A stretch of 41,060 bases of DNA from positions 1 to 41,060 of the forward strand of contig JAUHYW010000086.1 in NCBI GenBank assembly GCA_030426085.1, given 5' to 3'. Each line of letters starts with the position of its first letter. Position 1 is the stretch's first letter. Source of the DNA: a bacterium (GTDB lineage Bacteria; Myxococcota_A; Bradymonadia; UBA7976; UBA1532). Both the position numbers and the translations under genes were made by a program. Positions 34,022 to 41,060 of the stretch are shown here, piece by piece. Under the pieces are notes generated by a model that did no database searches, was not told where the DNA came from, and saw only the letters and a list, made by a program, of their open reading frames with translations.

Positions 34022-35239
34022 CTACATGCCCCCGAAGGCCCACACGAGCCCGGCGACCGCGGCGAGCGCCACCGCGCCCAGGATCCAGGTCAGCGCGCCG
34101 CCGCCCTCCCGGGCGGGCGCGCTCGGCGGGGGCTCGACCTCGGGCCGGGCCCCGATCGGCAGATCGGCCTCGCTGGCGAGCCCGGCGAACTCGGCGAGCA
34201 TGTCCTCCGAGATGAGCCGCATCGCGCCCGACTCGCTGCCCACCGGGGTGCTGGCCCGCACCTCGCCCCCCAGCGCCTGACGGCGGGCCTTGTCGATGTC
34301 GGCGGTCATGTCGTCGATGCGCTGGGCGAAGAGCCCCCGCATCAGCTCGGCGAAGGCCTCGGGCTGCACGTCCTCGCCCCGGGCCGCGAGCCACGCCTCG
34401 AGGTCGGCCTGCATGTCGCCCGCGTAGGGGTAGCGGTCCTCGGCGTCCCGGGCCATCGCCCGGCTCAGGATGGCGTCGAGCTCGGCATCCACCGCGGGGT
34501 TGATCGCCGAGGCCGGCTCGAACTCGGCCCGCCGGACCCGCTCCATGGTCGCGAAGTCGCCCTCGTCGTGGAAGGGCTGGACCCCGGTGAGCATCTCGTA
34601 GAGCACCGTGCCGAGGCCGAAGATGTCGACCCGGTGGTCCACCGGCAGGCCCCGGACCTGCTCCGGCGCCATGTAGCTGATCTTGCCCTTGATCGAGCCG
34701 ATCTGGCTCTTCACGTCGATGGTCGTCTGGGCGATGCCGAAGTCGATGAGCCGGATGTGCCCGTCGAAGCCGATCATGATGTTGCCCGGGCTGACGTCGC
34801 GGTTGACGATCTCGAGCGGGCGGTCGAACTCGTCGACGAGCCCGTGGGCGTAGTGCAGCGCCGAGGCGACGTCCCGGGCGAGGGCCGCGGCGAGCGGGGC
34901 CGGCATGTGCCGCCCCTCCTTGCGCAGCTGGCGCAGCGCGGTCGACACGTCGAACCCGAAGATGAAGTCCATCGCGATGAACGGGCCGCCCCGCTCGGTG
35001 CCGTGCTCGACGGTGCGCACGATGTGGGGGTGGCGCAGCCGCACGGCGACCTTGCCCTCGGCGTCGAACATCTCGCGGTAGGTCCGCTGCTTGCGCAGCT
35101 CGGGCAGCAGGGTCTTGATGGCGAGCAGCGCCTCGGGCCGCTCGGGGTCGATGGCCAGGAAGACCCGGGCCATGCCGCCTTTCTTGAGGCTCTTGAAGAG
35201 GACGTAGCGCCCGAGGCGGGCCTGATTGCGGGCGGCCAT
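34022..35239 (-). CDS. Membrane-anchored Ser/Thr protein kinase with NRD motif
   Basis: 405 residues from ATG 35239; GTG 35248 is also in frame. Hanks-type kinase: glycine loop region SLKKGGMARVFLA, catalytic Lys42 (AIKTL), DFG at 166-168 (LIDFGIA), APE segment ISYMAPEQVRG, and YEMLTGVQPF. The catalytic loop reads NRDVSPGN (146-153), where His of the usual HRD is Asn; the Asp base and Asn are kept, so activity is still possible. A linker of ~90 residues leads to a single C-terminal membrane segment (LTWILGAVALAAVAGLVWAFGG). There is no extracellular sensor. Substrates unknown. Confidence 0.9.
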   Translation of the reverse strand: MAARNQARLGRYVLFKSLKKGGMARVFLAIDPERPEALLAIKTLLPELRKQRTYREMFDAEGKVAVRLRHPHIVRTVEHGTERGGPFIAMDFIFGFDVSTALRQLRKEGRHMPAPLAAALARDVASALHYAHGLVDEFDRPLEIVNRDVSPGNIMIGFDGHIRLIDFGIAQTTIDVKSQIGSIKGKISYMAPEQVRGLPVDHRVDIFGLGTVLYEMLTGVQPFHDEGDFATMERVRRAEFEPASAINPAVDAELDAILSRAMARDAEDRYPYAGDMQADLEAWLAARGEDVQPEAFAELMRGLFAQRIDDMTADIDKARRQALGGEVRASTPVGSESGAMRLISEDMLAEFAGLASEADLPIGARPEVEPPPSAPAREGGGALTWILGAVALAAVAGLVWAFGGM

Positions 35240-35325
35240 GGGGGCCACTTCAACCCGAGCCGACCAGCGGCGTCAACCGGGGCGCGCTCGAGCCGGCCTC
35301 CTGACACGATCGGCGGCCGGAGTTG

Positions 35326-35354
35326 TTGAACCCACGCCGGATCGGGGTTAGCGT
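35326..35354 (+). promoter_or_regulatory. Promoter of the TonB-dependent receptor gene, probably leaderless
   Basis: TTGAAC (35326-35331), a 17-base spacer, and TAGCGT (35349-35354) followed by CC. The ATG at 35362 is seven bases beyond and no Shine-Dalgarno lies between, so transcription should start at or next to the ATG. Confidence 0.6.
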
Positions 35355-35361
35355 CCCTGCC

Positions 35362-37779
35362 ATGCGCGCTGTGGCGCTGACGCTGATCGGCCTCCTGGCG
35401 ATCGCCTCGTCCGCCGAGGCGCAGATGGAGGAGCTGTCGCCCTTCGACTTCGAGGACGACGCCGACGCCCCCGGCGAGGGGGAGGGTGAGGCCGAGGCCC
35501 CCCTGCTCGAAGAGTTCGAGGTCGACGCCCGCGACGCGGTGCTCTCGGCGGCCCGGACCAAGACCACCATCCAGGAGGCGCCGGGCATCATCACGGTCGT
35601 CACCGCGGCCGAGATCGAGGCCCGGGGGCACCGCACGCTCAACGACGTGCTGCGCACGGTGCCCGGCTTCGAGGGCGACCGGCTCGAGAGCAACGGCTGG
35701 TTCAACGAGTCCATCGCCCGGGGCCAGCCGCGCACGCTGCTCATCCTGCTCAACGGGGTGAACATCACCGAGCCCATCCGCAACACGCTGAGCATCGACC
35801 GCAAGATCCCGCTGGCGAGCGTCAAGCGCATCGAGGTCACCTCGGGGCCCGGCGGGGTGCTGTGGGGCTCGAACGCGCTGCTGGGGGTGGTCAACATCAT
35901 CCTCAAGGATCACACCGACGTCGACGGGGTCGAGGTGGCCGCCGGCGGGGGCCACGGGCCGGGCGCGATGGAGGCGTTCGGGGCCCGGGCGGCGGTGGGC
36001 GAGTCGTTCTTCGACGGGCAGCTCGAGCTGTACACCGCGGTCGACTTCTACAGCGACCGGGGCGCCGAGCTGCGGGTCGGTGAGCGCAAGGTGCTCGGCG
36101 CGCTGCCCCAGCCCGAGCTGGACAGCAAGACGCTCTACGACCCCGAGGACGGGGTGACCGACTTCAACAGCCGCGACTGGTGGCTGGCCCACACCCTGGT
36201 GCTGCGGGTGTTCGACACGCTCACGATCGACTGGCAGCTCCAGTTCGAGACCGACCACCGCCAGCTCGCCACCGGCGGGGCGCTGCTCGAGGGCAGCCGG
36301 CGCGACCCCGAGACCGGGGCGGTCGAGCCGGTGTACGTCGAGACCATCGGCGAGGACCCGCTGCAAGTCGTGGGGCTCAACTGGCGGGACCGCTTCGCCG
36401 ACGACGCCCTCGGGCTGAGCGCCCGGGTCTACGGGGTGCGGTTCCAGATCAAGGAGCAGCCGTTCTGGGCCTTCCCCCCCCGGGACGTGCCGGGGGTCGA
36501 CGCGCTGGCCGACGGGGTCTCCATCGGGCTCGAGGTGGACCACCAGGTGCGCTACGGGCTGAACCTGGACGCCGACGTCAGCCTGGACGACCACACGGTG
36601 GTCTTCGGCTTCGAGGCGTTCCAGGAGCGGCTGGTCGAGGCGTGGCGCCAGGACACCCTGCGCAAGCGCATCCACCTGCCCCGGGTGCGGACCCGCGACC
36701 CGGAGACCGGCGAGATCCCCGAGGTGGCGATCTTCGGCCCCGGCAACTGCCCCCGGGCCGGGCGGCGCACGGTGGCCATCGACGGACAGCTCACCAACGA
36801 CGTGATCTTCCTCGACGACGACTGCCGCTTCGAGGAGCGCTTCCTCGACGACGCGACCCGCACGGTGGGCGCGTTCTACGTCAGCGACGAGTGGCGACTG
36901 GCCCGCCGGCTGACGCTACAGCCGGGTTTCAGGGCTCAGTACTACACCGAGCGCTACGGGCTGGTGCCGCTCTTCAGCGGGGCCCTGGTGTGGAACATCG
37001 TCGACAAGCTCTACCTCAAGCTGAACTACGCCGAGGGCTTCCGCCCGCCGTCGTTCGACTCGACCGAGATCAAGGAGCTGGCGATCAGCACCCTGAGCTA
37101 CCAGTCCGACGAGGGGCTCGACGTCGAGACCTCCCGGGCGGGCGAGATCGAGCTGAACGCGGTGCTCTTCGAGAACCAGGGGCCGCTGCGCCGGCTGTAC
37201 GTGCGCGGGGACTACGCCTACACCGTGCTGTCGGACGTCATCCGCAACGTGGGGGGTCAGTTCGCCAACTCCGGCGAGCGGCAGATCCACAGCGCCGAGG
37301 TGTTCACCCGGGTCGAGTTCGACGGGGACCACGAGCTGTGGTTCGGGGGGCACTTCATCAAAGCCGAGGACTCGGTCTTCGGGCCGGTGCGCAACTTCCC
37401 CGAGCTGGCGTTCACCGGCGGGGCCCGGGTCCGGGTGGTGGGCCCGCTGGAGCTGTCGGGGCTGGCGATGTGGTACGGGGCGCAGGAGGACTTCAACCGC
37501 CCGCCCACCGTGAGCGAGTTCCCTCCCGGCAGCGGCTATCAGCAGGCCGACGCGTCGGACGCGGTGGTGGAGTACATCGAGCCCAGCCTGACCCTGCGCT
37601 TCGGGGCCCGGGTGGTCGAGGTGTTCGACGAGCGGGTCGACGTCTCGCTGTTCGTCTACAACGCGCTCGACGCGCGGCGGCAGGACCCGGACTTCTTCTT
37701 CGACGATCGGGTGATCTCGCGCCCCCAGCCGCGGCCCGGCTGGAGCGCCTTCGCCCAGGTGCGCGCGAGGCTGTTCTGA
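35362..37779 (+). CDS. TonB-dependent outer-membrane receptor
   Basis: 805 residues from ATG 35362. Signal peptide MRAVALTLIGLLAIASSAEA. An acidic N-terminal segment contains GEGEGEAEAP. The plug domain is clear: RTKTTIQEAPGIITVVTAAEIEARGHRTLNDVLRTVPGF, ILLNGVNITEP, VKRIEVTSGPGGVLWGSNALLGVVNIILK. The rest is a 22-strand-type barrel ending with an aromatic strand, WSAFAQVRARLF. LNYAEGFRPPSFDSTE is the usual family barrel motif. It imports a ligand using TonB/ExbBD energy; the ligand is not evident. Two lipoprotein genes follow with overlaps or near overlaps, so they probably form one functional unit. Confidence 0.92.
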   Translation: MRAVALTLIGLLAIASSAEAQMEELSPFDFEDDADAPGEGEGEAEAPLLEEFEVDARDAVLSAARTKTTIQEAPGIITVVTAAEIEARGHRTLNDVLRTVPGFEGDRLESNGWFNESIARGQPRTLLILLNGVNITEPIRNTLSIDRKIPLASVKRIEVTSGPGGVLWGSNALLGVVNIILKDHTDVDGVEVAAGGGHGPGAMEAFGARAAVGESFFDGQLELYTAVDFYSDRGAELRVGERKVLGALPQPELDSKTLYDPEDGVTDFNSRDWWLAHTLVLRVFDTLTIDWQLQFETDHRQLATGGALLEGSRRDPETGAVEPVYVETIGEDPLQVVGLNWRDRFADDALGLSARVYGVRFQIKEQPFWAFPPRDVPGVDALADGVSIGLEVDHQVRYGLNLDADVSLDDHTVVFGFEAFQERLVEAWRQDTLRKRIHLPRVRTRDPETGEIPEVAIFGPGNCPRAGRRTVAIDGQLTNDVIFLDDDCRFEERFLDDATRTVGAFYVSDEWRLARRLTLQPGFRAQYYTERYGLVPLFSGALVWNIVDKLYLKLNYAEGFRPPSFDSTEIKELAISTLSYQSDEGLDVETSRAGEIELNAVLFENQGPLRRLYVRGDYAYTVLSDVIRNVGGQFANSGERQIHSAEVFTRVEFDGDHELWFGGHFIKAEDSVFGPVRNFPELAFTGGARVRVVGPLELSGLAMWYGAQEDFNRPPTVSEFPPGSGYQQADASDAVVEYIEPSLTLRFGARVVEVFDERVDVSLFVYNALDARRQDPDFFFDDRVISRPQPRPGWSAFAQVRARLF

Positions 37780-38447
37780 TGCGGGTGGCGGCTCTGATGC
37801 GGGGGGCGGCGACCCCGCTGGTGATGCTCGCGCTGCTCTGGGCGCCGGGCTGCGTGGACTACAACCGGGGCGCGGTGGTGCAGATGAACATCTCCGCCGA
37901 GGGGCTGCCGGCCAACGACGACGACCTGCACTACGCGCTCTACGCGCTGCTCGACGGCAGCCCGGTCGAGGTCCAGCGGTTCAAGGTGCTGCACAGCATC
38001 GAGGACTGCTTCGCCGACCCCCAGCTCACCAGCCCGGTGCTGACGGTGCAGCGCTTCGTGCACCCCCGGGACGAGGAGACCATCCTCTGCGCCAGCGAGC
38101 GGCGGATGGGCGCGCTGGACACCATCGACCCCGCGGCGGGGCAGCTCATCGGCGGGATCCGGATCGACACCGCCATCGACCTGTCGACCGCCGAGCGGCT
38201 CCTCATCACCCGGGAGTTCGACTCGATCGCGGTGCTGCCCGACCGGGAGCGGGCCCCGGGCCCGGCGGTGCTGGTGGCCGACATGGCCGACGAGGTGGCG
38301 CCGTTCGAGGCGGCCTGTTCCCGGGTGGCGCCCGACCCCCGGCGGGGGGTGCGCCGGGGGGCCTGGGTCCGGGCGCCGGGCGAGACCCCGTGCGCCGGGC
38401 GGGTGGGCACGGTGACGGTGGTGCCGGCGGTGGACGAGACCCGATGA
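37779..38447 (+). CDS. Lipoprotein downstream of the TonB-dependent receptor
   Basis: 222 residues. ATG 37779 shares its A with the receptor stop (TGATG), indicating coupled translation. Signal peptide with lipobox APGC (TPLVMLALLWAPGC). The mature protein is mostly beta-like: VVQMNISAEGLPANDDDLHYALYALLDGSPVEVQRFKVLHSI, with Cys pairs near the middle and C-terminus. I recognise no family. Cotranscription with the receptor suggests a partner role, such as a surface-exposed ligand-binding lipoprotein, but this is inference. Confidence 0.78.
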   Translation: MRVAALMRGAATPLVMLALLWAPGCVDYNRGAVVQMNISAEGLPANDDDLHYALYALLDGSPVEVQRFKVLHSIEDCFADPQLTSPVLTVQRFVHPRDEETILCASERRMGALDTIDPAAGQLIGGIRIDTAIDLSTAERLLITREFDSIAVLPDRERAPGPAVLVADMADEVAPFEAACSRVAPDPRRGVRRGAWVRAPGETPCAGRVGTVTVVPAVDETR

Positions 38448-38458
38448 GGAGGCGAGCG

Positions 38459-39496
38459 ATGGGCTGGGCGAGGCGGGCCGCAGCGGGCGGGCTGGTCGGG
38501 CTGATGGTGGGCGGGGCCGGCTGCGACCCGCTCGACTGCGGGCCGGGCACCCACCGGGACGGCGCCGAGTGCGTGGCCAACGCGCCGGTGGCCTGCGGCG
38601 AGGGCACGATCCTGCGCGACGGCCGCTGCGAGCTCGACCCGACGAGCCTGCCCGACGCCGGCGGCCTCGAGTGCCCGCCGGGCACCTCGCCCCAGGGCGG
38701 GGTCTGCGCGCCCGATCCGGTGCCCTTCGTGGCGTGCGAGGGCGGCGAGGCCCCGGTGGCCGGCCCCGGCTGCGAGGCGATGGAGCCGGGCGAGTACTGC
38801 GTGACCGGCACGGCGGTGGACGTCGTCACCGGCTGTCCGCCGGGCGCCGACGCCGGGCTGGGCGCCATCCTGATCGACCCGATCGCCCGGCTGGCCGACC
38901 CCGAGGCCCCGCCCCTGGGCGCGGCGCCGCTCGGCCCGGGGGGCAGCTTCGCGCTCGCCGCGTCGGGCACGCCCAGCCGGCTGGTGGTGGTCATCGACGA
39001 GCTGGACGAGGGCGCGCCCGACACCTGGACCCGCTCGCTGACCGGGGTGCTCAACGCGGCGCCGGTGGCCGGCGACACCTACCGCCTGGTGGCCCCGGCG
39101 ACGACCCAGGCCGACCGGGCGATGTGGGCCGCGGCGCTGCCCGAGGTCGACGACCTGCTCGAGGGGGGCTATCTGGTGGGCCGGGTGCTGGCCGAGGTCG
39201 ACGGGGTGTCGGTGGCGGCCGAGGGGGTCACCGTCGAGACCAACCGCCAGGGGCTGACCGACTGCGCCGGCGGGCCCTGCCTGCGCTACTTCGGCGACGA
39301 CCCGGGGCTGGGCGACTTCCAGCCGGCGGGCGCCGATACGACCGGGGCCAGCGGGGCCTTCCTGCTGGTGCACGACGGCTCGGGGCTGCTGCAGCTCGAC
39401 TTCACCGTGAGCGGCGGCGCCGACGACTGGCCCACGGTCACCGCGGGGGCCAACGCGGGCAGCGCCTTCCACCTCGTGCTGGCCCCGAGCCCCTGA
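38459..39496 (+). CDS. Cys-rich lipoprotein, third gene of the receptor unit
   Basis: 345 residues from ATG 38459, chosen because GAGGAGG (38446-38452) lies six bases upstream; ATG 38444, overlapping the preceding stop, is the alternative. Lipobox GAGC follows RRAAAGGLVGLMVGGAGC. The first ~90 mature residues contain short Cys modules (DCGPGTHRDGAECV, CGEGTILRDGRCE, CPPGTSPQGGVCAP). The remainder is a beta-rich region (LVVVIDELDEG, GGYLVGRVLAEVDGVSVAAEGVTVETN, GASGAFLLVHDGSGLLQLDFTV) that looks like a carboxypeptidase-regulatory or Ig-like fold. No specific function. Likely expressed with the receptor. Confidence 0.8.
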   Translation: MGWARRAAAGGLVGLMVGGAGCDPLDCGPGTHRDGAECVANAPVACGEGTILRDGRCELDPTSLPDAGGLECPPGTSPQGGVCAPDPVPFVACEGGEAPVAGPGCEAMEPGEYCVTGTAVDVVTGCPPGADAGLGAILIDPIARLADPEAPPLGAAPLGPGGSFALAASGTPSRLVVVIDELDEGAPDTWTRSLTGVLNAAPVAGDTYRLVAPATTQADRAMWAAALPEVDDLLEGGYLVGRVLAEVDGVSVAAEGVTVETNRQGLTDCAGGPCLRYFGDDPGLGDFQPAGADTTGASGAFLLVHDGSGLLQLDFTVSGGADDWPTVTAGANAGSAFHLVLAPSP

Positions 39497-39558
39497 GCTT
39501 CCCCGGCCCGGCCGCGCCGATTCTCGATCGGTGTCGCGGGCGGGTGCTATCCTCCCCA

Positions 39559-39576
39559 CTCGGGTCTCCACCCGAG
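39559..39576 (+). promoter_or_regulatory. Leader hairpin of the second kinase gene
   Basis: CTCGGGT, loop CTCC, ACCCGAG: a perfect 7-bp stem just downstream of a possible -10 box, TATCCT (39548-39553) followed by CC. The ribosome-binding site GGAGAGG lies 3-prime of it, so it forms part of the kinase mRNA leader. Confidence 0.45.
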
Positions 39577-39594
39577 AGAAGGTCTGGAGAGGGG

Positions 39595-41060
39595 ATGTCG
39601 AGCGACTGGATCTGCCCGACCTGCGGTCGGAGCGACGCGACGAGCGTCGGCCCCGGCGCGCTGTGTCGCCATGACGGGCGGGTGCTGGTCGATATCGAGC
39701 ACGCCGGCCTGGCCGGGTCCGATCCGGTGCTGGGGCGGGTCGTCGGCGGCCAGTACGCGGTCTACGCCCGCCTGGGGCGGGGCGGCATGGGCGCGGTCTA
39801 CCGGGCGGTGCACCGCCGGCTGCGGCGGCAGGTGGCGCTCAAGACCATCCTGCCCGATCGCATCGACGAGGACGCCGACGAGCTGCGGGCGCGCTTCGAG
39901 CAGGAGGCGCTGATGCTCTCCGAGCTGCGCCACCCGGGCATCGTGACGGTCTACGACTTCGGCGAGGAGGACGGCGTCCTCTACATGGTGCTCGAGCTGA
40001 TCGAGGGCACCTCCCTGGCCGACGTGCTGCGGGCCACGCCGACGCTGCCCCTCGAGCGGGCGGTCGAGATCGGCCGCCAGCTCCTCGACGCGCTCGGCGA
40101 GCCGCACGGGCGGGGGCTCATCCACCGGGACATCAAGCCCAGCAACATCATGATCGAGCCCCGCCCCGACGGCAGCGAGCGGGTGGTGCTCATCGACTTC
40201 GGGGTGGCCAAGGCCCGGGCGGGGGTGATGCCGGAGTACGGCCCGACCCCCCGGACCCAGACCGGGGTCGCGGTGGGCACCCCGCGCTACATGGCCCCCG
40301 AGCAGCTCGCCGGGGGCACCCTCGGGCCGTGGACCGACCACTACGCGGTGGCGGTGGTCCTGTATCGCATGCTGGCCGGCCAGAGCCCGTTCACCGGGGC
40401 CCCGGCGGAGATGATCGCGGCCCACCTGCGGGATCCGGTGCCCCCGCTGCCGCCGGCCTTCGCCGCGCTCGATCCGGTGATCGCCCGGGCGATGGCCAAG
40501 ACGCCCGCCCAGCGGTTCCCCGACGGGCCGGCCTTCGTCGCCGCGCTGGAGGCCGGCCGGGCGCACGGGGCGTCGGGGGCGATCGAGCCCAGCGACTCGC
40601 CGCAGCGCACGGTGCCGATGGCGGTGGTCGTCACCGATCCGTCGGCCCCGGCGCTCGACCCGGCGCTGGCCCGGCTCGGCTCGCTGGCTCCGGCCCCCGA
40701 GCCGACGCCGAGCGACTTCTCCTCGGGCTGGCGGGGCGCGGTCGACGCCACCCGCCACGCCGAGGTCGCCTCGTTCGGCTCGACCCGCCGCCGTCGCTGG
40801 CTGCTGGGCACCGCGGCCCTGGTGCTGCTGGCGATGACGATCGGCGCGCTGCTGGCGACCCGCGACGACCCGGGCGACCTGTCAGGCGACGAGCTGGCGG
40901 CGGCGAGCGCCGACCGGGCGGAGCCGGTCGTGATCGCCCACCCGGACGCCGCCCCGCCGCCTCCCCCGCCCGACGCGGCTGTGCCCGACGCGGCCCCCGA
41001 CGCGACGCCGCCCGACGCCGCCCCGCCCGACGCCGCCCCGGTCCGCCGCGCCGCCCGCAC
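39595..41060 (+). CDS. PknB-type Ser/Thr protein kinase, C-terminus beyond window
   Basis: At least 488 residues from ATG 39595 behind GGAGAGG. A short zinc-ribbon-like start (WICPTCGRSD...LCRHDG) precedes a complete kinase domain: glycine loop LGRGGMGAVYRA, VALKT Lys, HRDIKPSN catalytic loop, IDFGVAK, and GTPRYMAPEQ. All catalytic residues are present, unlike the kinase at 34022. A ~100-residue linker leads to a membrane segment (WLLGTAALVLLAMTIGALLA) and an extracytoplasmic Pro/Asp/Ala repeat tail (PDAAPP) that runs off the window. The sensor part is therefore not visible. An N-terminal zinc ribbon of this type is common in myxobacterial kinases. Confidence 0.93.
   Translation, partial: MSSDWICPTCGRSDATSVGPGALCRHDGRVLVDIEHAGLAGSDPVLGRVVGGQYAVYARLGRGGMGAVYRAVHRRLRRQVALKTILPDRIDEDADELRARFEQEALMLSELRHPGIVTVYDFGEEDGVLYMVLELIEGTSLADVLRATPTLPLERAVEIGRQLLDALGEPHGRGLIHRDIKPSNIMIEPRPDGSERVVLIDFGVAKARAGVMPEYGPTPRTQTGVAVGTPRYMAPEQLAGGTLGPWTDHYAVAVVLYRMLAGQSPFTGAPAEMIAAHLRDPVPPLPPAFAALDPVIARAMAKTPAQRFPDGPAFVAALEAGRAHGASGAIEPSDSPQRTVPMAVVVTDPSAPALDPALARLGSLAPAPEPTPSDFSSGWRGAVDATRHAEVASFGSTRRRRWLLGTAALVLLAMTIGALLATRDDPGDLSGDELAAASADRAEPVVIAHPDAAPPPPPPDAAVPDAAPDATPPDAAPPDAAPVRRAAR

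Overview
The window is very GC-rich bacterial DNA, densely packed with genes. It most resembles the Myxococcota or a related former deltaproteobacterial lineage. This is an inference from gene content: a von Willebrand factor A protein with MopE-type metal-binding repeats and a MYXO-CTERM-like tail, nine or so predicted lipoproteins with Asp/Gly/Pro-rich linkers, two eukaryotic-like Ser/Thr kinases, a MshEN-domain protein, and a Cys-rich lipoprotein with a long Gly-Glu tract. No rRNA, tRNA, CRISPR array, transposase or phage structural gene was recognised.

Layout. 1-6259 (minus strand): a run reading leftwards with Mrp/ApbC ATPase, a membrane-anchored TPR-like protein that appears to start at CTG, a DUF4920 protein, a methyltransferase, a two-module AAA+ ATPase of the type found in extracellular contractile injection systems, and a coupled Ala/Gly-rich ORF cut by the window edge. 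6376-14604 (plus): MshEN protein, a small acidic protein, the VWA/MopE surface protein, yhbY-sua5, and a lipoprotein related to neutral ceramidases but lacking the usual histidines. 14617-19962 (minus): hsdM-hsdS with no hsdR, a hemerythrin-like protein, a lipoprotein with an apparent frameshift, and an HMCES/YedK DNA-protein crosslink protein. 20086-25120: glutathione S-transferase, a holin-like membrane protein (plus), RadA, an outer-membrane barrel protein and two lipoproteins.

25233-29437 (plus): a Pal-like lipoprotein with a Cys-rich insert, a CpoB/YbgF-like lipoprotein, and a 758-residue lipoprotein with 53 Gly-Glu dipeptides and many disulfide-type modules. 29462-31720 (minus): a saccharopine-dehydrogenase-like reductase and a helical-repeat protein. 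31869-34012 (plus): proA, rsfS and rlmH, without the nadD often found between them. 34022-35239 (minus): a Ser/Thr kinase with NRD in place of HRD. 35362-39496 (plus): a TonB-dependent receptor translationally linked to two lipoproteins. 39595 to the right edge: a second, canonical Ser/Thr kinase, incomplete.

Working together: the window mixes housekeeping (tRNA t6A synthesis, proline, ribosome maturation and silencing, Fe-S carrier, RadA) with envelope biology. Several promoters can be read by eye as a TTGnnn box, a 16-18 base spacer and a TANNNT box usually followed by CC. In three cases the -10 box lies so close to the start codon that the mRNA should be leaderless. The most unusual items are the frameshifted lipoprotein, the Gly-Glu tract, the CTG start, the ceramidase-like protein without its histidines, and the hsdMS pair without hsdR.
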